From the NCBI RefSeq assembly GCF_014694385.1, contig NZ_JAAOCA010000012.1, positions 96,271 to 160,270 of the forward strand: 64,000 bases of DNA, given 5' to 3'. Below the pieces are notes generated by a model. It had not been told where the DNA came from. It did no database searches and saw only the letters and a program-made list of their open reading frames with translations. Below, piece by piece: positions 44,958 to 54,621 of the stretch (its first letter is position 1; each line of letters starts with the position of its first letter). The translations under genes and the position numbers were made by a program. Source of the DNA: Pseudomonas typographi (GTDB taxonomy: Bacteria; Pseudomonadota; Gammaproteobacteria; Pseudomonadales; Pseudomonadaceae).

Positions 44958-46398
44958 CGCTAACGCTCCTTACCCCTACCTCGGGCAGCATGGCCGAATC
45001 ATCGTGCGGCCGGATCAACCGGTCCGGGATCGGTGTGTGAAAGCGCTTGGCGGCCCAGTAGTAAACCAGCGCCGGCACCACCAGGCCGATGATCCAGGAA
45101 ATATCGGTATCACCCAGGCTGGCCACCAGCGGGCCGGTGTAGAACTGCGTGGAGATGAACGGCAGTTGGATCAGCACCCCGAAGATGTAAATGCCGATGC
45201 CTGTGAAGTTCCAGCGCCCGTAACGGCCGTTGGGGTCCGACAGCGCCGGAATGTCGTAGCGCTCTTGGGTGATGCAGTAGAAGTCGACCAGGTTGATCGC
45301 GCTCCAGGGGGTAAAAAACGCCAGCAGGAACAGAATGAACGCGGAGAAGTCCTTGAGGAAGGAGTCCTTGCCCAACAGCGCCAGCAGCGTCGCGATGCCC
45401 ACCATGGCAAAAATGTACAGCAAGCGCAGCGCGCCGGGGATGTGCCGGTTGCCGCGCAACCCGCTGACGATGGTGGCCATGGACATGAAGCTGCCGTAGG
45501 CGTTGAGCGTGGTGATGGTCAGTTTGCCGAAGGCAATGCTGAAGTACAGCCAGGCGGCGACGATACCGGTGCCGCCCAGCCCAACGATGAACGACACCTC
45601 GTGGTGGGCGAACTGCTTGCCGGCCAAGGCAGCGGCGAACACACCGAACACCATCGATGCTTGGGCACCGATCACCGAGCCCAAGCCCACCGCCCAAAAA
45701 GTCGCCGGCGCCGAGGTGTTGCTCGGCAGGTAACGCGAATAATCCGCTACATAGGGGCCGAACGCGATTTGCCACGAGGCCGAAAGGGACATCGCCAGCA
45801 GGAAGCTGCTCAGCGAGAAGTGCTTGTTACCCAGCAACGCGCCAACGTCGTTGCCCGCCAGCAGCGCATAGAACAGGTAAACGAACGCGACGACCCCCAG
45901 CACGCTGGCGACCCGGCCCAACAGGTGGATCACCCGATAACCGAAGATCGTCAGCACAACGATCAGCGCCGCGAAGATCACGATGCCCTGCCAATCGCTG
46001 ACCTTGACCAACTGCGCGATGGCCTGCCCGGCGAGCAGCGAGCCGCTGGCGGAAAAGCCGATGTACATCAAGCACACCAACACCAGCGGGATCACCGCCC
46101 CATATACGCCGAACTGGACCCGGCTGGAAATCATCTGTGGCAGCCCGAGCCGTGGCCCTTGGGCCGCGTGCAGGGCCATCACCGCGCCGCCGAGCAACTG
46201 GCCGATGAGCAAGCCCACCAGCGACCAGAACACATCGCCACCGAGCACCACGGCCAGCGCCCCGGTCACGATGGCGGTGATTTGCAAGTTGGCGCCCAAC
46301 CAGAGGGTGAACTGGCTGAAGGGCCGACCATGGCGCTCAGCCTCGGGGATGTAATCGATCGAACGTTTTTCTACCCATGATGCAGTGGAATGTGCCAT
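44944..46398 (-). CDS. NCS1-family permease of the hut locus
   Basis: A 484-residue, 12-span member of the nucleobase:cation symporter-1 family. The opening is SQFTLWLGANLQITAIVTGA, followed by VQFGVYGAVIPLVLVCLMYI and FGPYVADYSRYLPSNTS, typical of cytosine-permease-like members. In Pseudomonas hut clusters such a permease is a candidate urocanate or histidine transporter. Being inside the operon supports that, but the substrate is inferred only. Its 3' end overlaps the HutH-like gene. Confidence 0.88.
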   Translation of the reverse strand: MAHSTASWVEKRSIDYIPEAERHGRPFSQFTLWLGANLQITAIVTGALAVVLGGDVFWSLVGLLIGQLLGGAVMALHAAQGPRLGLPQMISSRVQFGVYGAVIPLVLVCLMYIGFSASGSLLAGQAIAQLVKVSDWQGIVIFAALIVVLTIFGYRVIHLLGRVASVLGVVAFVYLFYALLAGNDVGALLGNKHFSLSSFLLAMSLSASWQIAFGPYVADYSRYLPSNTSAPATFWAVGLGSVIGAQASMVFGVFAAALAGKQFAHHEVSFIVGLGGTGIVAAWLYFSIAFGKLTITTLNAYGSFMSMATIVSGLRGNRHIPGALRLLYIFAMVGIATLLALLGKDSFLKDFSAFILFLLAFFTPWSAINLVDFYCITQERYDIPALSDPNGRYGRWNFTGIGIYIFGVLIQLPFISTQFYTGPLVASLGDTDISWIIGLVVPALVYYWAAKRFHTPIPDRLIRPHDDSAMLPEVGVRSVSDVAG

Positions 46399-46480
46399 AC
46401 AACGACCCCCGACGGCCCTGCCCTGTGCAGCGGCCTAACTTGATGGATGACGACGATGTGTGCTACCGGGCGCTACCGGG

Positions 46481-47272
46481 TCATTCGTGATTGCGTTGCT
46501 GGTGGCTGGATACGAACTGCCGAAAGCGTTCCGTTGGCAACCCCTCGAACAGTTCGCTGGGCGTGCCTTCGCAGTCGATTTGCCCGCCCTGCATGAACAC
46601 CACCCGGTTGGACACGTGCCGGGCGAACCCCATCTCATGGGTGACCACCAGCATGGTGCGCCCCTCTTCAGCCAACGCGCGCATCACCCGCAGCACTTCG
46701 CCGACCAACTCCGGGTCCAGGGCCGAGGTGGGCTCATCGAACAGCATCACCTGCGGGTTCATGGCCAGCGCCCGGGCAATCGCCACGCGCTGTTGTTGGC
46801 CACCGGACAGGTGGGCCGGGTAGTAATCGCGGTGGTCGTATAAGCCCACTTTGTGCAGCAGGTGCTCGGCCTCTTCCACGCATTCGGCGCGCGCGCGCTT
46901 GAGTACCCGCATAGGGCCTTCGATGACGTTTTGCAGCACGGTCATGTGCGACCACAGGTTAAAGCTCTGGAACACCATGCCCAGCTTGCTGCGCATGGCT
47001 TCGACTTGGCGGTTACTGCCCGGTAGCAGGCGCCCGTCACGGTGGCGCTTCATTTCGATGGTTTCGCCATCCAGCACGATGCGGCCTTCGTCCGGGGTTT
47101 CCAGCAGGTTTATGCAGCGCAGGAACGTGCTTTTGCCCGAACCGCTGGCGCCGAGAATGGAGATAACGTCGCCTTTGTGGGCGTCCAGCGAAATGCCCTT
47201 GAGCACCTGGGCCGCACCGAAGGCTTTATGAATATTGGCGACCGACAGCGCGGCCTGAACGTGAGTACTCAT
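46481..47272 (-). CDS. polar amino-acid ABC transporter ATPase
   Basis: A 263-residue HisP/GlnQ-type ATPase. Walker A is GASGSGKST (about 43-51), the Q-loop is [10 protein letters not shown], the signature is LSGGQQQR, Walker B is VMLFDEP, and the switch His is in VVTHEM. The start at 47272 gives the family N-terminus; the frame is open to 47389. It lies between the permease genes and the NCS1 gene, completing a binding protein-permease-permease-ATPase set, likely for histidine or a related compound. Confidence 0.93.
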   Translation of the reverse strand: MSTHVQAALSVANIHKAFGAAQVLKGISLDAHKGDVISILGASGSGKSTFLRCINLLETPDEGRIVLDGETIEMKRHRDGRLLPGSNRQVEAMRSKLGMVFQSFNLWSHMTVLQNVIEGPMRVLKRARAECVEEAEHLLHKVGLYDHRDYYPAHLSGGQQQRVAIARALAMNPQVMLFDEPTSALDPELVGEVLRVMRALAEEGRTMLVVTHEMGFARHVSNRVVFMQGGQIDCEGTPSELFEGLPTERFRQFVSSHQQRNHE

Positions 47273-47288
47273 GGCAAGCTCCGTGGCA

Positions 47289-48026
47289 TCAGGAATGGGG
47301 GGCGGTTTCGGGGGTAGGTTTGCCGGGCGCACCCAGCGGTCGCTCGCGCAGGTGTGGCGACAGCCGATGCTCGACCCAGGCCACCGCACGCACCACCAAA
47401 AAGTTCAGCACCAGGTAGATCAGCGCCGCGCAGATGAACACTTCCATGGTGCGGTAGGTGCGTTGGATGATCTGCTGGGCTACGCCGGTGACGTCCCAGA
47501 CTGTGACCAAGCTCGCCAGGGCCGTAGACTTGACCAGCAGCACCGCTTCGGTGGAATACGCTGGCAGCGCTTGGCGCAAGGTGATTGGGCCTATCACCCG
47601 CCATAGCAGTGTCCAGCGGCTCATCCCCACCGCCTGCCCGGCTTCGATTTGGCCCCGGGGCACGCTTTGCAGGCCGCCGCGAATGATCTCGGCGGTGTAG
47701 CCGGCGGTACACAGCGCCAGCGAGATCACGGCGCAGCCGTAGGGCGATTTCAGTACCACCCACAGAACACTGTGGCGAACCGCCGGAAACTGCCCCAAGC
47801 CGTAATAGATCAGGAACATCTGGATCAGCAGGGGCGTACCGCGAAACAGCATGATGTAAAAACGCGCCGGATAACTGAGCAACGGCCACCGGCTCACCCG
47901 CATGGCCACCACCACCAACGCGAGCAGCAAGCCCAGCGCCAGAGATGAAAAGAACAGCGTCAAGGTGGTGGGCAAGGCGCCGAGCAACTTGAGCAGGGTA
48001 TCGCTCATAAAGGCAAAGTCGATCAT
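47289..48026 (-). CDS. amino-acid ABC transporter permease (HisM-like)
   Basis: A 245-residue permease with five predicted spans. The EAA loop is [20 protein letters not shown], and the opening [20 protein letters not shown] is typical of the HisM/HisQ family. It starts 16 bases after the partner permease and ends 17 bases before the ATPase start. Confidence 0.92.
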   Translation of the reverse strand: MIDFAFMSDTLLKLLGALPTTLTLFFSSLALGLLLALVVVAMRVSRWPLLSYPARFYIMLFRGTPLLIQMFLIYYGLGQFPAVRHSVLWVVLKSPYGCAVISLALCTAGYTAEIIRGGLQSVPRGQIEAGQAVGMSRWTLLWRVIGPITLRQALPAYSTEAVLLVKSTALASLVTVWDVTGVAQQIIQRTYRTMEVFICAALIYLVLNFLVVRAVAWVEHRLSPHLRERPLGAPGKPTPETAPHS

Positions 48027-48041
48027 CGTAGGCTCGCCGTC

Positions 48042-48764
48042 TCAAGACTGTGCAGGGTTGCGCCGCTGCGTGCGTTGCACGCGCGCTTCGGCGAAGTTGA
48101 ACACGCGGCCCGAGAGCCCGGTGAGGATCAGGTAACAGGCCCCGCCCACGATGTAGAAGGTGAAATACTGGTGCGTAGAGCCGGCCGCCACCTGGCTGGC
48201 CCGCATCAGCTCCACCAACCCGATCACCGAAATCAGCGCAGAGTCCTTCAGGCTCATCTGCCACACGTTACCCAAACCCGGCAGTGCATAGCGCCAGATT
48301 TGCGGCATCAGTACCCGGCGAATGCGCATGGCACGGCCCATGCCGATGGCCAATGCGGCTTCCAACTCGCCCTTGGCGACGGCGATGAAAGCGCCACGGT
48401 AGACCTCGGCTTGGTAAGACGCGGAAATCAACCCCACGGCAATGGCACCGACCAGGAACGGTGGCACGTCGACGTAACCGTCACCGCCCAGCCAGTGATG
48501 GGCGGCAGACACCACGCTGGCGCCGCCGAAGTAGAACAGGTAGATCAACAGCAGCTCAGGTATCCCCCTGAACAGGATCGAGTAGGCGTCGCCCAGCCAG
48601 CGCCATACTCGGCGGCGCGAAAGCTTGGCCGCGGCGATCACGCTGCCCACCAGGGCGCCGATCAGCAGCGCGGCCAGGGTCAACAGCAGCGTCATCAGGG
48701 CAGCCTTGAGCAAGGCCATTCCCCAACCGGTGTCGGCAAAACTGAGCATCTGCAAGAGCGTCAT
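48042..48764 (-). CDS. amino-acid ABC transporter permease (HisQ-like)
   Basis: A 240-residue inner-membrane permease, partner of the downstream one. It begins LLQMLSFADTGWGMALLKAA and has the EAA-type loop GAFIAVAKGELEAALAIGMG that contacts the ATPase. It is 62 bases from the binding-protein gene upstream. Confidence 0.92.
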   Translation of the reverse strand: MTLLQMLSFADTGWGMALLKAALMTLLLTLAALLIGALVGSVIAAAKLSRRRVWRWLGDAYSILFRGIPELLLIYLFYFGGASVVSAAHHWLGGDGYVDVPPFLVGAIAVGLISASYQAEVYRGAFIAVAKGELEAALAIGMGRAMRIRRVLMPQIWRYALPGLGNVWQMSLKDSALISVIGLVELMRASQVAAGSTHQYFTFYIVGGACYLILTGLSGRVFNFAEARVQRTQRRNPAQS

Positions 48765-48826
48765 GAATCGTTCCTAGCGCAAACACGTGGAAAACCCAGC
48801 GCCTGGCGGCACTGGGCTGGCCCACC

Positions 48827-49684
48827 TCAGGACTTGGGCGTCAAGTCCAACTTGAACCACTTCTCACTGAGCTTTTTCACCGTGCCGTCGGCCAGGGCTT
48901 GCTTGAGCGCGGCATCGAACATCGCCTTGAGGTCACCATCCGTTTGGCGAAAGGCCAGCGCTTCACCGTCGCCCCAGATCGGGCCACCGATCTGGGGGCC
49001 GGTGTAGGCCAGGTTCTGCCCGTCGGGTTTGGCCTTGAGCGAATCGAGGAAGGTCACATCGTCGAATGCCACGTCGATCCGGCCGGCCTGCAAATCCAGG
49101 ATGGTATCGGCCGAGGCGTTGTATTCACGGATCGTGGCGACGTCCTTGAAATGATCGTCGATGAACGGCGTGTAGATCGTGCCCGAGGCAATGCCGATGG
49201 TTTTGCCCTTCAGTGCCTCGCGCAGCGGGGCAATGGCGGTACTGACCTGCTGTTCGTCCATGCCAAGGGTGATTTCGTTGGCCGGGCCAGGCTTGCCTGG
49301 CAGCAAGTTGGCGTCCAGGGCAACGAAGCTGGCCGGGGTGCGGGCGTAGGGCACCGAGAAGGCGATCACTTTCTTGCGATCTTCGGTGACCACGATCGCA
49401 TCCATCAGCATGTCGAACTTGCCCGCGTTGAGGCTGGCTATCATGCCGTCCCAGTTCTGCACCACCAGGTTGCAGGTGAGCTTCATGCGCTCGCACAGGG
49501 TTTGTATCAGTTCCGGCTCGAAGCCGCTGATTTTGCCCCCGGGCAGGGTCAGGTTCCAGGGCTCATAAGAGCCCTCGGTGGCGATGTTCACCGTTGTCCA
49601 GTCTTTGGCCTGAGCCAGGGGTGCGCATGCCAGCATGGCCGCAGCCACCATCCATGAACCGAGCGATCCGAATTTCTGCGCCAT
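48827..49684 (-). CDS. periplasmic amino-acid binding protein of the hut transporter
   Basis: A 285-residue family 3 solute-binding protein with a signal peptide (WMVAAAMLACAPLAQAKD). Ligand-lobe motifs are VNIATEGSYEPWNLTLPGGK, NWDGMIASLNAGKFDMLMDA and GRIDVAFDDVTFLDSL. It is the first gene of the minus-strand operon that runs through to hutG. A TTGTA-N2-TACAA operator lies 63 bases upstream, tying its expression to urocanate/HutC control. A paralogue sits at 40464-41321. Confidence 0.92.
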   Translation of the reverse strand: MAQKFGSLGSWMVAAAMLACAPLAQAKDWTTVNIATEGSYEPWNLTLPGGKISGFEPELIQTLCERMKLTCNLVVQNWDGMIASLNAGKFDMLMDAIVVTEDRKKVIAFSVPYARTPASFVALDANLLPGKPGPANEITLGMDEQQVSTAIAPLREALKGKTIGIASGTIYTPFIDDHFKDVATIREYNASADTILDLQAGRIDVAFDDVTFLDSLKAKPDGQNLAYTGPQIGGPIWGDGEALAFRQTDGDLKAMFDAALKQALADGTVKKLSEKWFKLDLTPKS

Positions 49685-49746
49685 CGTGAGAATTCCTGCC
49701 AGTCGAATAAGATTAGGGCTACAAGGGTTTACTTAGAGGCCATAGC

Positions 49747-49758
49747 TTGTACATACAA
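49747..49758. promoter_or_regulatory. HutC-type operator before the transport operon
   Basis: TTGTACATACAA is an exact inverted repeat TTGTA-CA-TACAA, matching the TTGTA-N2-TACAA form of known Pseudomonas HutC sites. It is 63 bases upstream of the binding-protein start. Confidence 0.75.
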
Positions 49759-49815
49759 CCACAAGCAAATTAGGCGCCAACCTCCGGCAGGGGCGGCGCC
49801 GCAGGCTATTGGGTT

Positions 49816-51495
49816 TCAGCGGGTGACCATCGGCAGGTTCAGGCCCTGCTCTGCCGCGCAGTCGATTGCGATTTGGTAGCCCGCATCGGCGTGGCGCATC
49901 ACCCCGGTGGCCGGGTCGTTGTGCAGTACCCGGGCGATGCGCTCGGCCGCTTGGTCGGTGCCGTCGCACACGATCACCATGCCCGAATGCTGGGAGTAGC
50001 CCATGCCCACCCCACCGCCGTGGTGCAATGACACCCAGGTGGCGCCGCTGGCGGTATTGAGCAGTGCGTTGAGCAACGGCCAATCGGACACCGCGTCGGA
50101 GCCGTCCTGCATGGCTTCGGTTTCGCGGTTCGGGCTCGCCACGGAGCCTGAATCCAAGTGGTCGCGGCCAATTACCACCGGTGCCGAGAGTTCGCCACTG
50201 CGGACCATCTCGTTGAATGCCAAGCCCAACTTGGCGCGCTGGCCCAGGCCGACCCAGCAGATACGTGCCGGCAAGCCTTGAAAGCTGATGCGCTCACGGG
50301 CCATGTCGAGCCAGGTGTGCAAGTGCGCATCGTCCGGGATCAGTTCCTTGACCTTGGCATCGGTTTTGTAAATGTCTTCGGCGTCACCCGACAGCGCGGC
50401 CCAGCGGAACGGCCCGACGCCCCGGCAGAACAATGGGCGGATATAGGCCGGCACGAAGCCTGGGAAGTCGAACGCCTCGACAACACCCTCTTCCTTGGCC
50501 ATCTGGCGGATGTTGTTACCATAATCGAAGGTGGGGATGCCCTGGCGCTGGAACTCCAGCATGGCGCGCACGTGCACCGCCATCGATTGCTTGGCGGCCT
50601 TGACCACCGCGGCGGGGTCGGTTTTTGCGCGGTCACGGTATTGCGCCCAGGTCCAGCCGGCGGGCAGGTAGCCGTTCAGCGGGTCGTGGGCGCTGGTTTG
50701 GTCGGTGACCATGTCTGGGCGCACGCCACGCTTGAGCAGCTCAGGGAGGATTTCAGCGGCGTTGCCCAGCAAGGCGATGGAAATGGCCTTGCCCTGCTCG
50801 GTGTACCGGGCAATGCGCGCCAAGGCGTCGTCCAGGTCCTCGGCCTGTTCGTCGACGTAGCGGCTGCTCAAGCGAAAATCGATGCGGCTTTGCTGGCATT
50901 CGATGTTGAGCGAACAGGCGCCGGCCAGGGTCGCCGCCAAGGGTTGTGCCCCGCCCATGCCACCCAGGCCGGCGGTGAGTACCCATTTGCCGCGCAGGTT
51001 GCCAGCATAATGCTGGCGGCCGGCTTCGACGAACGTTTCATAAGTGCCCTGCACGATGCCTTGGCTGCCGATGTAGATCCAACTGCCGGCGGTCATCTGC
51101 CCATACATGGCCAGGCCCTTGGCATCCAACTCGTTGAAATGCTCCCAGGTGGCCCAGTGGGGCACCAGGTTGGAGTTGGCCAGCAGTACCCGCGGTGCAT
51201 TGCTGTGGGTTTTGAATACCCCCACCGGCTTGCCAGACTGTATCAGCAGGGTTTCATCGTCGTTCAGCGCCCGCAGGCTTTCGACGATCTTGTCGTAGCA
51301 GGCCCAGTTACGCGCCGCCCGGCCGATGCCGCCGTACACCACAAGCTCCTTGGGGTTCTCGGCCACTTGCGGGTCGAGGTTGTTCATCAGCATGCGCAAC
51401 GGCGCTTCGGTCAGCCAGCTTTTTGCGGTCAGTTGGTTACCGCGTGGGGCACGAATTTCGACATCACGAAATGTGTTATGGGCATTGTCAGTCAC
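49816..51495 (-). CDS. hutU: urocanate hydratase HutU
   Basis: A 559-residue NAD-dependent urocanase, converting urocanate to imidazolonepropionate. The N-terminal [20 protein letters not shown] and the NAD-binding [20 protein letters not shown] are typical, as is [20 protein letters not shown] near the active Cys region. The GTG at 51495 lies eight bases after GGAG. It is transcribed alone on the minus strand, with a HutC-type site 133 bases upstream. Confidence 0.96.
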   Translation of the reverse strand: MTDNAHNTFRDVEIRAPRGNQLTAKSWLTEAPLRMLMNNLDPQVAENPKELVVYGGIGRAARNWACYDKIVESLRALNDDETLLIQSGKPVGVFKTHSNAPRVLLANSNLVPHWATWEHFNELDAKGLAMYGQMTAGSWIYIGSQGIVQGTYETFVEAGRQHYAGNLRGKWVLTAGLGGMGGAQPLAATLAGACSLNIECQQSRIDFRLSSRYVDEQAEDLDDALARIARYTEQGKAISIALLGNAAEILPELLKRGVRPDMVTDQTSAHDPLNGYLPAGWTWAQYRDRAKTDPAAVVKAAKQSMAVHVRAMLEFQRQGIPTFDYGNNIRQMAKEEGVVEAFDFPGFVPAYIRPLFCRGVGPFRWAALSGDAEDIYKTDAKVKELIPDDAHLHTWLDMARERISFQGLPARICWVGLGQRAKLGLAFNEMVRSGELSAPVVIGRDHLDSGSVASPNRETEAMQDGSDAVSDWPLLNALLNTASGATWVSLHHGGGVGMGYSQHSGMVIVCDGTDQAAERIARVLHNDPATGVMRHADAGYQIAIDCAAEQGLNLPMVTR

Positions 51496-51858
51496 GAATC
51501 AAACTCCTCTGCGGTCAAATTCAAGCCGCCCCACACCTGGGGCCAGCCGGCCCGCACGGGTAGCGGCGCGGGCAGCCAGGTCACTTCTTGTGGGCTGCAG
51601 GCGCGCCAAATGCACGCACGTCTTTACTTGTACATACAGGCACATGCAATTCGATTGCCAAGTTTGGCACTTGGGCGGTTTGCAGGCGTTCAATACGTGG
51701 GGATACCCATAGCGTGCAGGGTAGCCACGGGAATGCAGTTGGCAAGGGAGGGCGCCGGGCGGCGGGCCAAGCGTTACCGGGCCGGCACGCCTGCCCCTTA
51801 ACGGGGCAAACGGTAACGGTTTGGCAGAAGTTGGTGCACGGGATTGCCGGCCGGGGAA
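51496..51858. other. hutU promoter region
   Basis: These 363 bases between hutD and hutU hold no supported gene. They contain the operator at 51628-51639 and a CCAAG-TTTGGCA-CTTGG stem nearby (51658-51674). Confidence 0.5.
51628..51639. promoter_or_regulatory. HutC-type operator before hutU
   Basis: TTGTACATACAG has 9 of 10 arm bases matching TTGTA-N2-TACAA and is identical to the site at 49747 over 11 bases. Confidence 0.7.
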
Positions 51859-52437
51859 TTACCGCGGCGAAAGCTCGACCACGCAGCAATGGCCCTCAAG
51901 GGTAAGCTCCACCAGCCCGCCGCTGGGGCGCATCTGTGCGCAGTCATACAGGCCCAGCAACTGAGGCGCTTGCTCGCCCTGGCTGACCTTCAGCGCATCG
52001 GCGGCACTGAATACCAGCACGTGGGCCGCGGCGCTGAACAGCCGCTGGGGTGTGGCGTGCTCGAACCATTGCAGCCTCGCCCGATAGCGGCTGGGCGCAT
52101 AAATCAGGTTGAAATCGCGGATGGGCCCGCCCAGCAGTTGGCAGGCCACATCGCTGTCGCCATTGAACGCGAACGCATCGAAAGGCCGCAGTACCCGGCT
52201 GGGCGCGCCGTCTACCATGAGTTGCATTCCCTGCCCTTGCAACACGGTAATCACCCGCTGGTAGCCGGCGAAACGGGAAAAACCACCCGACGCCGCGATA
52301 TCCGCGATCGACAAGCGCCAGCCAAAACCGTCCAGGCCGGCGCCGCCGTCACGGGTGATTTCTTGCGTGCTTCCGCCGCCGTTCTTCCAGGGCATGCAAG
52401 GGTAATCGCCAGCGCGCAGCACGGTCAGTGGGTTCAT
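51859..52437 (-). CDS. hutD: HutD-family protein
   Basis: A 192-residue bicupin-like HutD. The opening VLRAGDYPCMPWKNGGGSTQ with EITRDGG is highly characteristic. HutD is thought to moderate hut expression, limiting histidine-pathway activity, probably by binding a pathway intermediate. It is divergent from hutF and its start overlaps a 51-codon ORF by ATGA. Confidence 0.92.
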   Translation of the reverse strand: MNPLTVLRAGDYPCMPWKNGGGSTQEITRDGGAGLDGFGWRLSIADIAASGGFSRFAGYQRVITVLQGQGMQLMVDGAPSRVLRPFDAFAFNGDSDVACQLLGGPIRDFNLIYAPSRYRARLQWFEHATPQRLFSAAAHVLVFSAADALKVSQGEQAPQLLGLYDCAQMRPSGGLVELTLEGHCCVVELSPR

Positions 52438-52589
52438 TTACCGCGCCCCCCTTGTAGGCATTGCCCAGTGCCAGGATGGCCCAGCGACGCTGCCGCCACT
52501 GGCGGCCGGCCGGGCCACGTGCGCCGGCCAACCCATAGGCACAGCCGGCAGGCTTCGACCTGCATAGGCACTGGGCACGAAGTAGGCAT
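52434..52589 (-). CDS. possible short ORF upstream of hutD
   Basis: A 51-codon frame starting MPTSCPVPMQVEACRLCLWV with AGGGAA six bases upstream. Its TGA overlaps the hutD start (ATGA). It has no recognised domain. It occupies the place where a hutC gene is often found next to hutD, but it is too short and too unlike a GntR regulator to be one. It may be a leader peptide or chance. Confidence 0.3.
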   Translation of the reverse strand: MPTSCPVPMQVEACRLCLWVGRRTWPGRPPVAAASLGHPGTGQCLQGGRGK

Positions 52590-52666
52590 GAGGTTCCCTT
52601 TTTAGGTCGTTCAACGAAGTGGCAGCGTGATGGGCCGCAGTTTACCGGCCCGGAAAACAGCTGTAT

Positions 52667-52678
52667 ATGTATATACAA
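52667..52678. promoter_or_regulatory. HutC-type operator before hutF
   Basis: ATGTATATACAA matches TTGTA-N2-TACAA at 9 of 10 arm positions and sits inside the longer TGTATATGTATATACA. It is 21 bases before the hutF start, where bound repressor would block transcription. Confidence 0.7.
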
Positions 52679-52699
52679 ATTTCTCCGAGGTGGATGGTA

Positions 52700-54064
52700 A
52701 TGCCCGCTTTCTTTGCCGAACGCGCCCTGCTGCCGCAAGGTTGGTGCCGGGATGTGCGCATCGAGGTCGACGCCCACGGTTCGATTTCCCAGGTACAGCC
52801 CAATGCGCGCCGCGACGGCGCCGAAACTGTACAAGGCCCGCTGTTGCCGGGAATGCCTAACGTCCATTCCCACGCGTTCCAGCGGGCGATGGCCGGCTTG
52901 GCGGAGGTGGCCGGCAACCCCAACGACAGCTTCTGGACCTGGCGCGAGCTGATGTACCGCTTGGTCGGCAAAATCAACCCTGAACAACTGGGTATCATCG
53001 CCCGCCAGCTGTACATCGAAATGCTCAAGGCGGGCTACACCTCGGTGGCCGAGTTTCATTATGTCCACCATGACTTGGCCGGCGAGCCCTATAGCGACCC
53101 CGCCGAGCTGTCGCGCCAGGTCAGCCAGGCGGCCGCCGAGGCCGGAATCGGCCTCACCCTGCTGCCGGTGCTATACACCCATTCGGGCTTCGGCGGCCAA
53201 GCGCCCAACGCGGGCCAGCGCCGCTTCATCAACAGCACCGAGCAGTACCTGGCGTTGCAGCAACGGCTGGCGCCACTGCTGGCCCAGCAGCCGGCACAAC
53301 AATTAGGCGTGTGTTTTCATTCCCTGCGGGCGGTTACCCCCGTGCAGATCGCCGACGTGCTGGCGGCCAGTGACCCGGCCTGCCCGGTTCACTTGCACAT
53401 CGCCGAGCAGCAGCGGGAAGTCGACGATTGCCTGGCCTGGAGTGGCGAACGCCCGCTGCAATGGCTGTTTAACCACGTGGCGGTGGACCGGCGCTGGTGC
53501 CTGGTGCATGCGACCCATGCCAACCCCGAGGAAATCCGCGCGATGGCCCGCAGCGGGGCCGTGGCGGGCCTGTGCCTGACCACCGAAGCCAACCTGGGCG
53601 ATGGGATCTTCCCTGCCGTCGATTACCTGGCCCAAGGCGGGGCATTCGGCATCGGCTCAGACAGCCATGTGTCGTTGAGCGTGGTAGAAGAACTGCGCTG
53701 GTTGGAATACGGGCAACGCTTGCGTGACCAACGCCGTAACCGCTTGCACAGCGAGCGGCAACCTGGCGTTGGCCGCAGCGTATTCGATGCGGCCCTGGGC
53801 GGCGGCGCCCAAGCCCTGGGCCAAGCGGTGGGCGCGCTGGCCGCTGGGCGCCGGGCCGATTGGCTGGTGCTCGACGGTGCCGACCCCTACCTTGCCACCG
53901 CCCACGAGGATGCGATCCTCAACCGCTGGCTGTTCGCCGGCGGCGACCACCAGGTACGCGACGTGATGGTCAACGGCCGTTGGGTGGTGCGCGAAGGCCG
54001 CCACGCCGCGCAAGTGCATAGCGCGCGGGCGTTCACCGAGGTGCTGCGGCAATTGCTGGGTTAG
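52700..54064 (+). CDS. hutF: formimidoylglutamate deiminase HutF
   Basis: A 454-residue amidohydrolase turning N-formimidoylglutamate into N-formylglutamate and ammonia, the step that feeds HutG. Marks are FAERALLPQGWCRDVRI at the N-terminus, the metal motif GMPNVHSHAFQRAM, then YTSVAEFHYVHHD, VHLHIAEQQREVDD and GIGSDSHVSLSVVEEL. The start at 52700 follows CGAGGTGG. It is divergent from hutD. Confidence 0.95.
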   Translation: MPAFFAERALLPQGWCRDVRIEVDAHGSISQVQPNARRDGAETVQGPLLPGMPNVHSHAFQRAMAGLAEVAGNPNDSFWTWRELMYRLVGKINPEQLGIIARQLYIEMLKAGYTSVAEFHYVHHDLAGEPYSDPAELSRQVSQAAAEAGIGLTLLPVLYTHSGFGGQAPNAGQRRFINSTEQYLALQQRLAPLLAQQPAQQLGVCFHSLRAVTPVQIADVLAASDPACPVHLHIAEQQREVDDCLAWSGERPLQWLFNHVAVDRRWCLVHATHANPEEIRAMARSGAVAGLCLTTEANLGDGIFPAVDYLAQGGAFGIGSDSHVSLSVVEELRWLEYGQRLRDQRRNRLHSERQPGVGRSVFDAALGGGAQALGQAVGALAAGRRADWLVLDGADPYLATAHEDAILNRWLFAGGDHQVRDVMVNGRWVVREGRHAAQVHSARAFTEVLRQLLG

Positions 54065-54205
54065 CCACTCACGGGTTTTTTGCCCAGCCTTCGATGCTGC
54101 GCACCACCGCGGTCATGTCCTGCCGGTCGCCGCCTCGGGCTTGGCAGGTATCCACCGCCGCCGCCATCAGGCTATGCTAAAACACCTTCACCACGGAGCA
54201 TCGCC

Positions 54206-54532
54206 ATGATCGTCGAGATGCGCACCTACCATTGCGCACCAGGCCGCCTGCCGGCGCTGAACGAGCGTTTCACCCAAACCACATTGGGCTTTTTCGAGAA
54301 GTACGGCATTCGCCAGATTGGCTTCTGGACTACCCTGGCCGGGCCGTCCAACCATACACTGACCTACTTGCTGCAGTGGGAAAGCCTGGCCGAACGTGAG
54401 CAAAAATGGAACGCGTTTCAGGCCGACCCGCAATGGATCGCCAAGCGCGCCGAAAGCGAGGCGGAAAAACCCATCGTTGAGCGTATCGAAAACCAGTTCT
54501 TGCAACCCACGGCGTATTCCGCGCTGAAATAA
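54206..54532 (+). CDS. NIPSNAP-family protein
   Basis: A 108-residue dimeric alpha+beta-barrel protein of the NIPSNAP type. The opening IVEMRTYHCAPGRLPALNER and the YLLQWESLAEREQKWNAFQA stretch are characteristic. Members occur beside degradative genes but have no firm reaction. The start at 54206 follows CGGAG; the frame is open to 54080. The gene stands between hutF and the amidase. Confidence 0.88.
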   Translation: MIVEMRTYHCAPGRLPALNERFTQTTLGFFEKYGIRQIGFWTTLAGPSNHTLTYLLQWESLAEREQKWNAFQADPQWIAKRAESEAEKPIVERIENQFLQPTAYSALK

Positions 54533-54621
54533 GCCGCGCGGGTACCGCCACGGCCCGTGATGGCGCCGCATGTCGGCCCCGGCAGCAGGGCGGGCGCGCG
54601 CTGTGCCGTGGTACCCGGCCA

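Noticed and set aside
44812..46380. 522-codon plus-strand ORF opposite the NCS1 permease
   Set aside because: A high-GC shadow of the real minus-strand gene, rich in Gln/Arg/His as expected for an antisense frame.
50158..51801. 547-codon plus-strand ORF opposite hutU
   Set aside because: It mirrors the strong coding frame of hutU; the translation has no family character.
52349..53071. 240-codon minus-strand ORF overlapping hutD and hutF
   Set aside because: It overlaps the starts of two well-supported hut genes in other frames and has no recognisable domain.
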